NCBI RefSeq assembly: GCF_008728635.1
Contig: NZ_CP044285.1
Span: 3,224,001-3,288,000 of the forward strand
Source: Hymenobacter baengnokdamensis
Lineage (GTDB): Bacteria; Bacteroidota; Bacteroidia; Cytophagales; Hymenobacteraceae
Length of the DNA: 64,000 bases
Direction: 5' to 3'
Numbering within the stretch: position 1 is the stretch's first letter; each line of letters begins with the position of its first letter. Both the position numbers and the translations under genes were made by a program. The notes below the pieces were generated by a model. That model did not search any database. It was given only the letters and a program-made list of their open reading frames with translations, and was not told the DNA's origin. Positions 33,188-41,719 of this stretch are shown here, piece after piece.

Positions 33188-34444
33188 ATGAATGAGTCAG
33201 GATTAGTTTGCAAAGCCTTAGTCGTGAAAATAGCAAGCCGGTGCAATCTGAATTGTACTTATTGCTACATGTATAACGGCGGGGATGACACCTATAAGCT
33301 ACAGCCGAAGTTTATGAGCCGGCAAACCATCCACACGCTGATAGCCCGCGTTCGGGAGCACTGCCTGGCCCACGAGCTGGAAAGCTTCACGTTTGTTTTT
33401 CATGGTGGCGAGCCGCTGCTGGCCAGCAAAACCCTCATCACGGAATTTGTGGACCACGCCCACCAAGTGCTCGATGAGTTAGTAAGGGTACATTTCTCGG
33501 TGCAGACTAACGGCGTCCTGCTGGATGAGGCTTGGTGCCAGACGCTGGGTAGCCTGGGTATTCACATTGGCGTCAGCCTGGATGGCCTGCCCGAGCAAAA
33601 CGATAAGTACCGGGTTGACCACGCGGGAAAAGGGTCTTACAGCCGAATCGTGGAAGGCTTTCGCATAGCCCGGCAGTCGCCCTATACCAAGCTGCCGCCC
33701 GGCCTGCTGTGCGTTATCGATATTGCCGCCGACCCGGTAGCTACCTATCAGCATTTCAAGCAGATTCACTCAGACAACGTTGACTTTTTGCTGCCCGATG
33801 CTAACTATGATAAGCCCTCCTACTTTCATAAAACCAGCCAGTACACCCCCTATGGGGATTGGCTAACTGCCGTTTTCGACTCGTGGCGGGCCGATACCAA
33901 CCGGTTGTCTATCCGCTTTTTCCGCAACATTATGCAGGCCGTGCTGGGCAAATCCATTGGCTCGGACATGATGGGCGACGGGCGCAACGAGGTACTGGTT
34001 ATCGAAACCAACGGGGATATCGAATCCGTGGACGTGCTCAAAATCTGCGGGCAGGGCTTCACAAAAAACAACGCCAACCTCATCGGCACCAGCCTGGACG
34101 AGGCCTTGGCCACCCCACTCGCCCAGCTCTATAACCTGAGCCACGTGCAGCTGCCGCGGAAGTGCCTGGCCTGCCCTATTAATGATATCTGCGGCGGCGG
34201 CTACCTGCCCCACCGCTACAGCAGCGAAAACGGCTTTGACAACCCAACTTTCTACTGCCACGACTTTATGAAGCTCATTACCCACGTGCAGAACGCCGTG
34301 CTGAGTGAGTTTCCCGCTTCGGTGCTGGAGCTACAGGGAATAGCCCTTCTGCGCTATGAGGACGCCGTAGCCATGACAGAAGCCGTGAACGGCACCGAAG
34401 AGCCCGAGTATCTCCCCGAATTACTGGCTTACCGGCAGGCTTAA
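33188..34444 (+). CDS. FxsB-like radical SAM/SPASM peptide-modifying enzyme
   Basis: 418 aa. The radical SAM cluster motif is ASRCNLNCTYCYMYN (Cys19, Cys23, Cys26), followed by FVFHGGEPLL and VSLDGLPEQND of the SAM-binding barrel. The C-terminal part carries the FxsB-group signature IETNGDIESVDVLK, then a Cys-rich SPASM-like region (KCLACPINDICGGGYLPHRY and NGFDNPTFYC, about 324-358) for auxiliary Fe-S clusters. FxsB relatives make three-residue cyclophanes, a C-C bond from an aromatic ring to a nearby beta-carbon. Here the substrate is probably the precursor at 32352. Confidence 0.9.
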   Translation: MNESGLVCKALVVKIASRCNLNCTYCYMYNGGDDTYKLQPKFMSRQTIHTLIARVREHCLAHELESFTFVFHGGEPLLASKTLITEFVDHAHQVLDELVRVHFSVQTNGVLLDEAWCQTLGSLGIHIGVSLDGLPEQNDKYRVDHAGKGSYSRIVEGFRIARQSPYTKLPPGLLCVIDIAADPVATYQHFKQIHSDNVDFLLPDANYDKPSYFHKTSQYTPYGDWLTAVFDSWRADTNRLSIRFFRNIMQAVLGKSIGSDMMGDGRNEVLVIETNGDIESVDVLKICGQGFTKNNANLIGTSLDEALATPLAQLYNLSHVQLPRKCLACPINDICGGGYLPHRYSSENGFDNPTFYCHDFMKLITHVQNAVLSEFPASVLELQGIALLRYEDAVAMTEAVNGTEEPEYLPELLAYRQA

Positions 34445-34551
34445 AGCTCAGCCGGCCGGGCGGCTGGCCGGCTTTGCCTCCCGGCGGGTACTCGCTTCAG
34501 GGTTAATCAACCACTAAGACTTTTATTATCTACCAGTTAGCTTTTGTTTTT

Positions 34552-35766
34552 ATGAAAACAGTTCAGACCGCTCTGTTGGACTTCCAAAAATCATTTGATT
34601 TTACGGAGCCTGCTTCCGTCACGCACCAGCAGCGCATTCTTGCGGCGTATAAGGTCTTGCTGTTCGACAAGATTGGAGCGTTTCAGGAGGCTCTCCTGCT
34701 CGCCGACTCAGACCAGTATGAGCGGTTTATTACCCGGGCGCAGGCCCTGTCCGTAGACGAGTTGCTGGAGTTTGGCGCCATTCCGGAGGTAAGCCACCGC
34801 CTGCTCCACCTGGTGCCGGGCAACGGGCACCCGGCGGCCAGCAACCTCACCGAGGGCCTGGGCGGGGGGCCAGCTTTGTCGACTCCGGCAAGGCAGCAGA
34901 TGGCCGGTATGCTCACTGAAGCCCTGGACGCGGAAGCCAGCAAGCGCACGCACCAGTACGATACTGCGCTCTATCCCCAGCTCTGGGCGGCCGATGGCTC
35001 ATTCTACTGCAGGTATCAGGAGCAAACCCAGTCGTACGCAACGCTTGAGGCGTATCGGCTGCTGGACACGGTGCCCGTGGACTTTTTTAGCCCTTACGCG
35101 TTGCGCATCTCTAATGCGGACGTGAACGAACCCCTGGAAAATACAATTGCGGCCTACGACTTTGGGGAGATTGAAGCCCTGTGCTACTGGTTCGACGCGG
35201 CCGTGGCTCCCCTGGCAGACTACCTCCCCATTGCCCATCAGGTATCCTCCTTTCTGCGGGCCATCGTGGTAAATAAAATCAGCCATGCCGGGCGGGTTAC
35301 CAACTTTATTTCCGGCTCAGATGCCCGCTATATTGGGCGCACCGTGCTTTCCAACGTTCAGGGTGTTTCTCCCGAGTTGCTGGTGGAGGCTTTTGTGCAC
35401 GAGTCCATTCATGCCACGCTCTACATGGCCGATGCCTGCTCGCCCTGGCTGCCAACGCGGGAGCAAACCCGGCTGGCCGGCTACCGGGCGGTTTCGCCCT
35501 GGACCGGCAACCGCATCTCCATCTCCAGCATTCAGGAGGCCATTTTTGTGTGGTATGGGGTCTATAAGCTGTGGCTCGTAGCCCTGGAGCGGGGCCTCTA
35601 CACTGAGCAGCGGGTGATGAGCCGCCTGGCCTTCGTCAGCCGGGGCTTTCGGGCCCTGAACCTAAGCCAGATTGCCACCGCCTGCGAATTCCGCGTTAGC
35701 GCCGAGTTGCAAGACGTCGTTGAGGTAATGAAGCAGGATGTGGCCCGGCAGTTGAAGGTGCAATAG
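34552..35766 (+). CDS. HExxH-motif RiPP modification protein
   Basis: 404 aa, starting MKTVQTALLDFQKSFDFTEP. The metal-site motif is EAFVHESIHATLYMADACSP, with His283 and His287 as ligands; ISSIQEAIFVWYGVYK further on could provide the third (Glu). It matches the 'HEXXH motif' family that accompanies FxsB-type radical SAM enzymes. That family has been annotated as metalloprotease-like and, more recently, as alpha-ketoglutarate-dependent peptide beta-hydroxylases, so both roles are open. In FxsB of actinobacteria a related domain is often fused; here it is separate. It lies 15 nt before the exporter gene. Confidence 0.82.
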   Translation: MKTVQTALLDFQKSFDFTEPASVTHQQRILAAYKVLLFDKIGAFQEALLLADSDQYERFITRAQALSVDELLEFGAIPEVSHRLLHLVPGNGHPAASNLTEGLGGGPALSTPARQQMAGMLTEALDAEASKRTHQYDTALYPQLWAADGSFYCRYQEQTQSYATLEAYRLLDTVPVDFFSPYALRISNADVNEPLENTIAAYDFGEIEALCYWFDAAVAPLADYLPIAHQVSSFLRAIVVNKISHAGRVTNFISGSDARYIGRTVLSNVQGVSPELLVEAFVHESIHATLYMADACSPWLPTREQTRLAGYRAVSPWTGNRISISSIQEAIFVWYGVYKLWLVALERGLYTEQRVMSRLAFVSRGFRALNLSQIATACEFRVSAELQDVVEVMKQDVARQLKVQ

Positions 35767-35781
35767 TTAAGCCCCTGTTCA

Positions 35782-37965
35782 ATGCTATTTCAGAAGCCAT
35801 TTCCCTTCGTGCAGCAGCAGAACAGCATGGATTGCGGGGTAGCCTGCCTGGCCATGATTGCGCGGCATTACGGCCAGTACTATACCGTTGCGGACCTGCT
35901 GGGCCACTGCACCCTCACCAAAAACGGGCTCCTGGCCCAGGACGTTAGCCGGCTGGCCGAAAAGCTCGGCTTTCGGACCTTACTCGCTAAAGTGCCCTTC
36001 GAGAGCCTGGCCCGGCAAGTTCCGCTGCCCTGCATCGTGCACTGGAACCGCGAGCATTACGTGGTGGCCTACCGCATAGACCGCCAGACGGTGTACTATG
36101 CCGACCCGGCCAGCGGGCTGCGCACGTGCACCCGGCAGGAGTTTTTGCGCCAGTGGCGGGGCGACCAGCCAGAGGGGTTTGCCTTGCTGATAGAAACGAC
36201 GCCGGCCTTTTATGCCACGCCACTGCAAACAACGCAGCTCAACAAGGCCCAACTCAGCTTCGTGGGCAAGTACATTACCCAGTACCGGCTCTACTTTTCC
36301 CTATTGGCGGTGAGCTTACTGTTTGGGTGTCTACTACAGCTAGCGTTGCCCTTCGTAACGCAGTGGATTGTCGATTACGGTATTGCCTACCGCGACGTCG
36401 ACTTTATTTACTTGGCCGCGGCCGCCCTGCTGCTCATCTACGTGTCTAGCACGGCCGTTGACTTCATCCGCTCCCGGCTGCTTATTCACCTGAGTACCCG
36501 CGTCAATATCTTCATCATCTCCGATTTTCTCATCAAGCTGATGAGCCTGCCCATTAGCTTCTTCGACAGCAGGTTTAAGGGCGACCTGCTGCAGCGCATC
36601 CGCGACCACGACCGGATAGAGCGCTTTCTCACCGATACGCTCCTGAGAAGTTTCTTTTCTGTGTTCACAGCCTTGATTCTAGCCGGTGCGCTCTGGTATT
36701 ACAGCGCCCGCATATTCGGGGTCTTTCTGGGGTGCACAGCCTTGGAAATCGGCTGGATATTTATGCATCTCAAACAGATGCGCACCAACGACAACGAGCT
36801 GTTTACGCTGGCCTCCCGGGAGCAGAGCAAGCTCTATGAAATGATAAACAGCATTCAGGATATCAAACTGAACAACATCGAAAAGAAAATACGCTGGGAG
36901 TGGGAAAAAATTCAGGCCCTGCTGTTTCGGCAAAATATTATCAAGCTGAATCTAAGTCAAAAGCAGAACGGCGGGGCCCGCTTCTTTAGCTATCTGTTAA
37001 TAGTGCTGGTCAACTTAATCGGGGCCGTTCAGGTAGTGCATCAGACCTTAAGCTTCGGTAGTCTTATCGCCATCACCTTCATTATCGGACAATTAAACGC
37101 CCCTATCTCGCAGCTCCTGTCCCTGATTCTACAGGGCTACAGCGCCAGGTTTAGCTTGGAGCGGCTGGGCGAGATTTATGGCCGGGAGGATGAGAGCTCC
37201 GCCGTGGCCCCTGCCGACCGGAGCGGCATCACCTTGGGCGACATTCGCCTGGAGAATGTTTCGTTTCACTTTCCGGGCAGCGAGCAGCAAGTGCTGCAAA
37301 ACTTGTCCCTGACCATTCCCGTGGGCAAAGTAACGGCCATTGTAGGCCAGAGCGGCAGCGGAAAGACTTCCCTGATTAAGCTGCTGCTCAAATTTTATAC
37401 GGCCGACAGCGGCAGTATTAGGGTGGGGCGACGCGAGTTCACTTCCATCAACGCCATAAACTGGCGGGATAAATGCGGCTCCGTGCTGCAAGACAGCTTC
37501 ATTTTCGCTGATTCCATTGCCGCCAATATCTGCCTCGATGAGTACCTGGACGAGGCCCGGCTGGTGAAAGCCGCCAGAATGGCAAATATTCACGTTTTCA
37601 TTGACTCGCTGCCGCGCAAGTATCAAACTGTAATCGGGGAGAACGGACTAGGTATCAGCCAGGGGCAGCGCCAGCGAATATTGATTGCTCGCACCATCTA
37701 CAAGAATCCGGAGGTTATCTTTTTTGATGAAGCTACCAATGCCCTTGACGCCAATAATGAAAAGGAAATAATGGCGAACCTGGCGCCATTTCTAGCGGGC
37801 AGAACCGTCATTGTATCTGCTCACCGGCTTAGTACGGTAAAGTACGCCGACCAGATTATTCTCCTGCATGATGGCCGAATTGTAGAAATCGGCACCCACG
37901 AGCAGCTCTTGGCCAATCGCAAAGGCTATTACCAGCTAGTCGAAAACCAGATAACCTTATCCTGA
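35782..37965 (+). CDS. Peptidase-containing ABC transporter (C39 peptidase-TMD-NBD)
   Basis: 727 aa. The N-terminal C39 peptidase (1-130) has catalytic Cys18 in NSMDCGVACLAMIARHYG, His92 in NREHYVVAY and Asp108 in YYADPASG. Six membrane spans follow (about 165-450). The ATPase domain has Walker A VGQSGSGKTS near 520, the signature GLGISQGQRQRILIAR near 624, and Walker B VIFFDEATNALD. Such PCATs cut the leader after Gly-Gly and export the core. It is translationally linked to the HExxH gene (15-nt gap) and the following small gene (9-nt gap). Confidence 0.95.
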   Translation: MLFQKPFPFVQQQNSMDCGVACLAMIARHYGQYYTVADLLGHCTLTKNGLLAQDVSRLAEKLGFRTLLAKVPFESLARQVPLPCIVHWNREHYVVAYRIDRQTVYYADPASGLRTCTRQEFLRQWRGDQPEGFALLIETTPAFYATPLQTTQLNKAQLSFVGKYITQYRLYFSLLAVSLLFGCLLQLALPFVTQWIVDYGIAYRDVDFIYLAAAALLLIYVSSTAVDFIRSRLLIHLSTRVNIFIISDFLIKLMSLPISFFDSRFKGDLLQRIRDHDRIERFLTDTLLRSFFSVFTALILAGALWYYSARIFGVFLGCTALEIGWIFMHLKQMRTNDNELFTLASREQSKLYEMINSIQDIKLNNIEKKIRWEWEKIQALLFRQNIIKLNLSQKQNGGARFFSYLLIVLVNLIGAVQVVHQTLSFGSLIAITFIIGQLNAPISQLLSLILQGYSARFSLERLGEIYGREDESSAVAPADRSGITLGDIRLENVSFHFPGSEQQVLQNLSLTIPVGKVTAIVGQSGSGKTSLIKLLLKFYTADSGSIRVGRREFTSINAINWRDKCGSVLQDSFIFADSIAANICLDEYLDEARLVKAARMANIHVFIDSLPRKYQTVIGENGLGISQGQRQRILIARTIYKNPEVIFFDEATNALDANNEKEIMANLAPFLAGRTVIVSAHRLSTVKYADQIILLHDGRIVEIGTHEQLLANRKGYYQLVENQITLS

Positions 37966-37974
37966 CGAGTAGTT

Positions 37975-38415
37975 ATGCCCCTTGTCCCTGCCACCGCTCC
38001 GAGTACCCAGGCCCTCATTGGCCCTCCGCCGAGCTCCATTCCTACCTTGGCTGTGGGTAGCTTTCTGCTTATAGCAGCCATGCTCTACTACCTGCTCTTT
38101 AGATTTACCTTCACGTATGACTACAGCGGGGTTTTAGTAGCCAGCAATACAGCGCCACAATGGGTAATCGTAACTATCCCCCGAGGACAAAACCTAACCG
38201 GCCCCCGAACCAGACAGTGGCTAGCCACCGTTGAGCCGTTGCAGCCAGGAGGTACAGGCATTCTGCAGTACAAGTTTGGGCCACGAGGCGGAGAATTTAA
38301 AAATAATACTTTTCGCATGCCTTATTCTCGAAAGCTTGGTTCTCTACAGCCAAACTTGCCGGTCCCGTGCAAAGTCCGCCTGACCTCAGCCCCACTGATA
38401 GCCAAGCTGTTATAG
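37975..38415 (+). CDS. Small single-pass membrane protein ending the RiPP operon
   Basis: 146 aa, unrecognised. It has a Pro/Ala-rich N-terminus (MPLVPATAPSTQALIGPPPS), one membrane span (TLAVGSFLLIAAMLYYLLF), then an extracytoplasmic domain of about 95 residues with beta-strand character (DYSGVLVASNTAPQWVIVTI, PVPCKVRLTS). The topology resembles the start of an HlyD-type adaptor (SGVL... corresponds to the first barrel strand) but it is far too short for one. It could be a minimal periplasmic partner of the exporter or an immunity protein. The 9-nt gap ties it to the operon. Confidence 0.7.
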   Translation: MPLVPATAPSTQALIGPPPSSIPTLAVGSFLLIAAMLYYLLFRFTFTYDYSGVLVASNTAPQWVIVTIPRGQNLTGPRTRQWLATVEPLQPGGTGILQYKFGPRGGEFKNNTFRMPYSRKLGSLQPNLPVPCKVRLTSAPLIAKLL

Positions 38416-38596
38416 CTGCACTCAGGCAGCTTGTCAGTCACCAGCCCCTGCCAATACGGAGGATACTCGTTGAGGTAGGCGGGTAAAGCGGGCCTGAAAC
38501 GTCTTAAGGGGTGCTGACACCGGCTAATTACCAACTTTCGACGGCACTTTCGGCAATAATCCGGAACGGCGCGTGTATACGTTACCAGCCACTTCC

Positions 38597-38633
38597 CCCC
38601 GGCAAAGCGGACGCTGTCGGGGCTTTGCCGGGG
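38597..38633. terminator. Hairpin between the RiPP operon and the convergent gene at 38641
   Basis: CCCCGGCAAAGC (38597-38608) pairs perfectly with GCTTTGCCGGGG (38622-38633) around a 13-nt loop, 180 nt after the last RiPP gene and 8 nt after the stop of the convergent gene. No T run follows on the plus strand. It shares the GGCAAAGC core with the repeat at 12053. Confidence 0.6.
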
Positions 38634-38640
38634 AGAAGTA

Positions 38641-39705
38641 CTAAAGCATCAGCTTGGCCGGCAGCAAGTCGTAAGATTCGGGCATCTGCTCCCGGTTCAC
38701 CAGTACCACGGGTCGCGCGGCGGTGTACTCAGGGAACAAACGGTCGAAGACCACGGGTGGCATAATGTCCTGCAGTTCGGCTAGCAGGTGCTGAAAGGCC
38801 TGGTTTACCTGGGTAGCGTACTCGTCGCGGCTTACTTCGCCGCGCAGCAGCAGGATGTCCAGCTCCGTTTTGCGCACCCGAAAAGCGGTGTCGCGGGCCA
38901 GTACGGCTTGCGGGTTATAGGCGGGAGCCGCCCTGGCAAAGGCCGTGGGCTCGGCCTGGGCCTGGCTGACTTCAATGAGGTGCTGAATTTCCAGCTGTCG
39001 CTCCGGGGCCGCCATGGGCTGGCGCAGGGATTCGCGCAGGGCGGCAGCGTGGCGGGCCTGAATGTCGAGCAGTTGGGCCTCCGCTCCCGGCTGGGCCGCC
39101 CGATTGGCAAAGCCTGAGTTGCCCTCAATGGTCTGCGGAATCGGCATGAAGGGTGCCAGCTTCACCAGGTCGAAGGCCACCCGGGCGGCTATTTCCTCGG
39201 TGGTTTTGCCATAGTAGCCATACACCCAGTAAGTAGCCGAAAACGTGGGGGGCCAGTTCACGGGGGTTTCGTTGAAACGATTGTCCACCGTTGACCAGAG
39301 CACGCGGTTGCACACCTGCTGGCACACGCCCGACACGCCGTAGACAATGCCGCCCCAGCAGGCCACGCCGCCAATCTGCGACCCTTCGGGCCAGTCCTGC
39401 ACCCGCCAGTTGTAGGCGGGGTCGAAGCGAAACTGCGCCATTCCCAGCGCGACGAACAAGCTGGCGGGTCGGTGCGAGCCCACATTTTGTGAGCCTATCA
39501 TGTAAGGCGTCCACATGTCAACCGGGTACTTTACGTTGACATTGCCGCGGGCCCCCGGCCCGCTGGTGGACGTGGCAAAATCGCCGTAGCAGGGGAAGGC
39601 ATACGTATCGCTGCCGTGCGCCACCAAGGCATACGTGTGGTCGATGTGGTCAACGCCAAAGGCATCGTAGTACCCCACCGTCAGGGTGCTGTCGAAATAA
39701 GCCAT
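38641..39705 (-). CDS. Uncharacterised protein, possible permuted papain-fold (LRAT/PPPDE-like) domain
   Basis: 354 aa, starting MAYFDSTLTVGYYDAFGVDH; no signal peptide. In the N-terminal ~180 residues VDHIDHTYALV (His23) is followed by IVYGVSGVCQQVCNRVLW (Cys128). A His in the first strand and a Cys at a helix start, in that order, is the layout of circularly permuted NlpC/P60-like cysteine peptidases or acyltransferases; this is inference from pattern, not a family match. The C-terminal half is helical, Ala/Gln/Glu-rich and coiled-coil-like (RHAAALRESLRQPMAAPERQ). It is convergent with the RiPP operon; no functional link is evident. Confidence 0.6.
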   Translation of the reverse strand: MAYFDSTLTVGYYDAFGVDHIDHTYALVAHGSDTYAFPCYGDFATSTSGPGARGNVNVKYPVDMWTPYMIGSQNVGSHRPASLFVALGMAQFRFDPAYNWRVQDWPEGSQIGGVACWGGIVYGVSGVCQQVCNRVLWSTVDNRFNETPVNWPPTFSATYWVYGYYGKTTEEIAARVAFDLVKLAPFMPIPQTIEGNSGFANRAAQPGAEAQLLDIQARHAAALRESLRQPMAAPERQLEIQHLIEVSQAQAEPTAFARAAPAYNPQAVLARDTAFRVRKTELDILLLRGEVSRDEYATQVNQAFQHLLAELQDIMPPVVFDRLFPEYTAARPVVLVNREQMPESYDLLPAKLML

Positions 39706-40054
39706 GCGAAAAGAAGAAAGGTGAACGATGAGAGCAAGATATGGAAGCTGGTTAGAAAGTCAAAGAACTTTTAGAAAAGCGTGAATATTAAGGTGAGACG
39801 CTCCCTTTTCCGCATTTTTGGGTAGGGCTGACTCGCCTACTCTGCCTGTGGGACCAACCTTTTACCCAGGGCCAATTATTCGGCTACGGGCATACTGGCC
39901 CGAATTTCCGCTCGCTATTTTAAGCTCCGGCGGGCCGCCGGGGCTTTTTTTGCGCCGAACTGCTATTTTTCTACTCCGCAGGCAACCCCTGCCCCCTTAC
40001 CCGCATCTAGCCCCCCAACTACCGCCCGCCTCTGCCCTACCAGTACCCTGCCCC

Positions 40055-40594
40055 GTGACCGAGCCCGACCTGATTGCCGCCTGCCTGCGGGGCGAGCCCC
40101 GCGCCCAGCGCCAGCTCTACAACCAGTTTGCGGGGCTGATGCTGACGGTGTGCCGCCGCTACCTCAAGCGGCATGAAGATGCGGAAGAAGCACTGCTGCT
40201 GGGGTTTGCCAAGGTTTTTCGGGCCTTGCCCACATTTCGGCAGGAAGGCTCTTTCGAGGGCTGGATTCGACGCATTATGGTGAATGAGGCCCTGATGGAG
40301 CTGCGTCGCCGTGAGCCGCTGCACCTCTCGCTGGAAGAGTTTGCCCAGCCCGAAAACCTGGCCAGCACGCCCGCCACTGCCGACACCCAGCTCCAAGCCG
40401 AGGAGCTGCTGACCCTGCTGCAAGCGCTGCCCACCGGCTACCGCACCGTGTTTAACCTCTACGCCATCGAAGGCTACTCGCACCCCGAAATCGCGGAGGC
40501 GCTGGGCATCTCGGAGGGCACCAGCAAGTCGCAGCTCAGCAAGGCACGGGCAATGCTACAGCGCAAGCTAGAGCTGCTCATGGTAAGCGGCTAA
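40055..40594 (+). CDS. ECF-type RNA polymerase sigma factor
   Basis: 179 aa from a GTG start (VTEPDLIAACLRGEPRAQRQ). Region 2 is LYNQFAGLMLTVCRRYLKRH, then DAEEALLLGFAKVFRALPTF, and region 4 is LPTGYRTVFNLYAIEGYSHP followed by EIAEALGISEGTSKSQLSKA. No ATG lies near, and the sequence upstream of the GTG in the same frame is not sigma-like, which decides the start. The adjacent downstream gene looks like its membrane anti-sigma factor. Confidence 0.9.
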   Translation: MTEPDLIAACLRGEPRAQRQLYNQFAGLMLTVCRRYLKRHEDAEEALLLGFAKVFRALPTFRQEGSFEGWIRRIMVNEALMELRRREPLHLSLEEFAQPENLASTPATADTQLQAEELLTLLQALPTGYRTVFNLYAIEGYSHPEIAEALGISEGTSKSQLSKARAMLQRKLELLMVSG

Positions 40595-40611
40595 TGGGCT
40601 AAGATTGTATT

Positions 40612-40652
40612 AAGCCTAATTATGCAGTAATAAATATATTTAAAATATTAAA
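40612..40652. other. AT-rich tract between sigma and anti-sigma genes
   Basis: A roughly 40-base AT-rich run (taataaatatatttaaaatattaaat at its end, quoted here only in part as taataaatatattt) sits directly upstream of the anti-sigma-like gene. It may carry a second promoter or reduce coupling between the two genes. Confidence 0.35.
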
Positions 40653-40653
40653 T

Positions 40654-41640
40654 ATGAACTCCGATAACCTTGATAACATGTTTCGTCAGCAGCTAGGCCG
40701 GCACGCCACGCCCCCCGGCGCCGACTTGCAGCAGCGCCTGGCCGCGCTGGCCGAGGCCGAGCGCCTTGATACCCTGTTTCGGACGGGGCTGGGAGGCCAT
40801 GCTTCCCCGCCCCGCCGCGAGCTATGGGAGCGCCTGGAAGATGAGCACCTGCGCCCGCAGCCGCGCCGCAAGCACCGGGTAGCGGCCTGGTGGCACTATT
40901 CGGCGGCCGCGATACTGCTTCTGCTGCTGGCCGGCGGGGCCGGGCTATGGCGCGGAAGCTACTTCCGGCAGCCCGGCCAGGAGCTAGCCGCCAAGCGGAC
41001 AGGCGGGCGGCAGCCCCTTACAGCATCACACCAGCAATCACTTAATGAACCGGGCATTAGCTATAATATTTCTGCCGAAGCTGAAAAAAAACCAGGTATT
41101 TTCTCCAGGCAGGCAACGGCTTCTTCGCTTTCCCCATCTAGCCTCCCGATAGCCACTACTACCCGGCCGCGCCGCGCCGCCACGGCCTACCAGGTAGCCA
41201 GTAGCCATCATCTCCAAACCCGGCGGCCGGACGCGGCCGTCGGCCTGTCAGCCACGACCAGGGGGCGGCGCATCCCGGTCGCCCAGCCCTGGCCTACCCT
41301 GCACGCGCCAGCTGCCCCGGCAGTAGCACCGGCCGCGCAGGCTACCAACCCACCTCTTGTAGTAGCCGCAGGGCCTGCTACCCCGGCCGCTACGCCTGAA
41401 ATCATTGAAGTAGAGGTGCGGCGCGGTCCGGAGCCCACCCGCACCCCGGCGCCGGTCGTAGTGGCCGCGCACTCGGCGCCGGCCCGGCCCCGGCTACGCT
41501 TTGGTAGCCTGCTGCGCCAGGCCGACCACCTGGTGCACGGCGAGGCCGTGAGCCTGGCCGAGGCTACCGGGCTCCCCGAAACCCTGACCGTGCAGGCCCG
41601 GCTCGGCGGCCGGGTACTGTCGCGAACCATCCAACTGTAA
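40654..41640 (+). CDS. Membrane anti-sigma-factor-like protein
   Basis: 328 aa, starting MNSDNLDNMFRQQLGRHATP. The N-terminal cytoplasmic part has two imperfect copies of a motif (FRQQLGRHATPPGADLQQRL and FRTGLGGHASPPRRELWERL), which would contact sigma. One membrane span follows (YSAAAILLLLLAGGAGLW, about 89-106), then a long low-complexity Pro/Ala/Thr/Arg periplasmic region ending in a conserved-looking tail. It is one gene downstream of the ECF sigma factor, the usual place for its antagonist. The assignment rests on context and topology. Confidence 0.7.
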   Translation: MNSDNLDNMFRQQLGRHATPPGADLQQRLAALAEAERLDTLFRTGLGGHASPPRRELWERLEDEHLRPQPRRKHRVAAWWHYSAAAILLLLLAGGAGLWRGSYFRQPGQELAAKRTGGRQPLTASHQQSLNEPGISYNISAEAEKKPGIFSRQATASSLSPSSLPIATTTRPRRAATAYQVASSHHLQTRRPDAAVGLSATTRGRRIPVAQPWPTLHAPAAPAVAPAAQATNPPLVVAAGPATPAATPEIIEVEVRRGPEPTRTPAPVVVAAHSAPARPRLRFGSLLRQADHLVHGEAVSLAEATGLPETLTVQARLGGRVLSRTIQL

Positions 41641-41719
41641 AACGGGGCGGCCCTCCGTTTTCTACTTCACAGCAAACGGCTTAACCTGTTCCTTTTACAT
41701 TTCTTAACACCTCTTCTCC

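Noticed and set aside
32911..33195. Possible second RiPP precursor
   Set aside because: No leader-like region, no Gly-Gly followed by an aromatic triplet, and it overlaps the radical SAM start in another frame.
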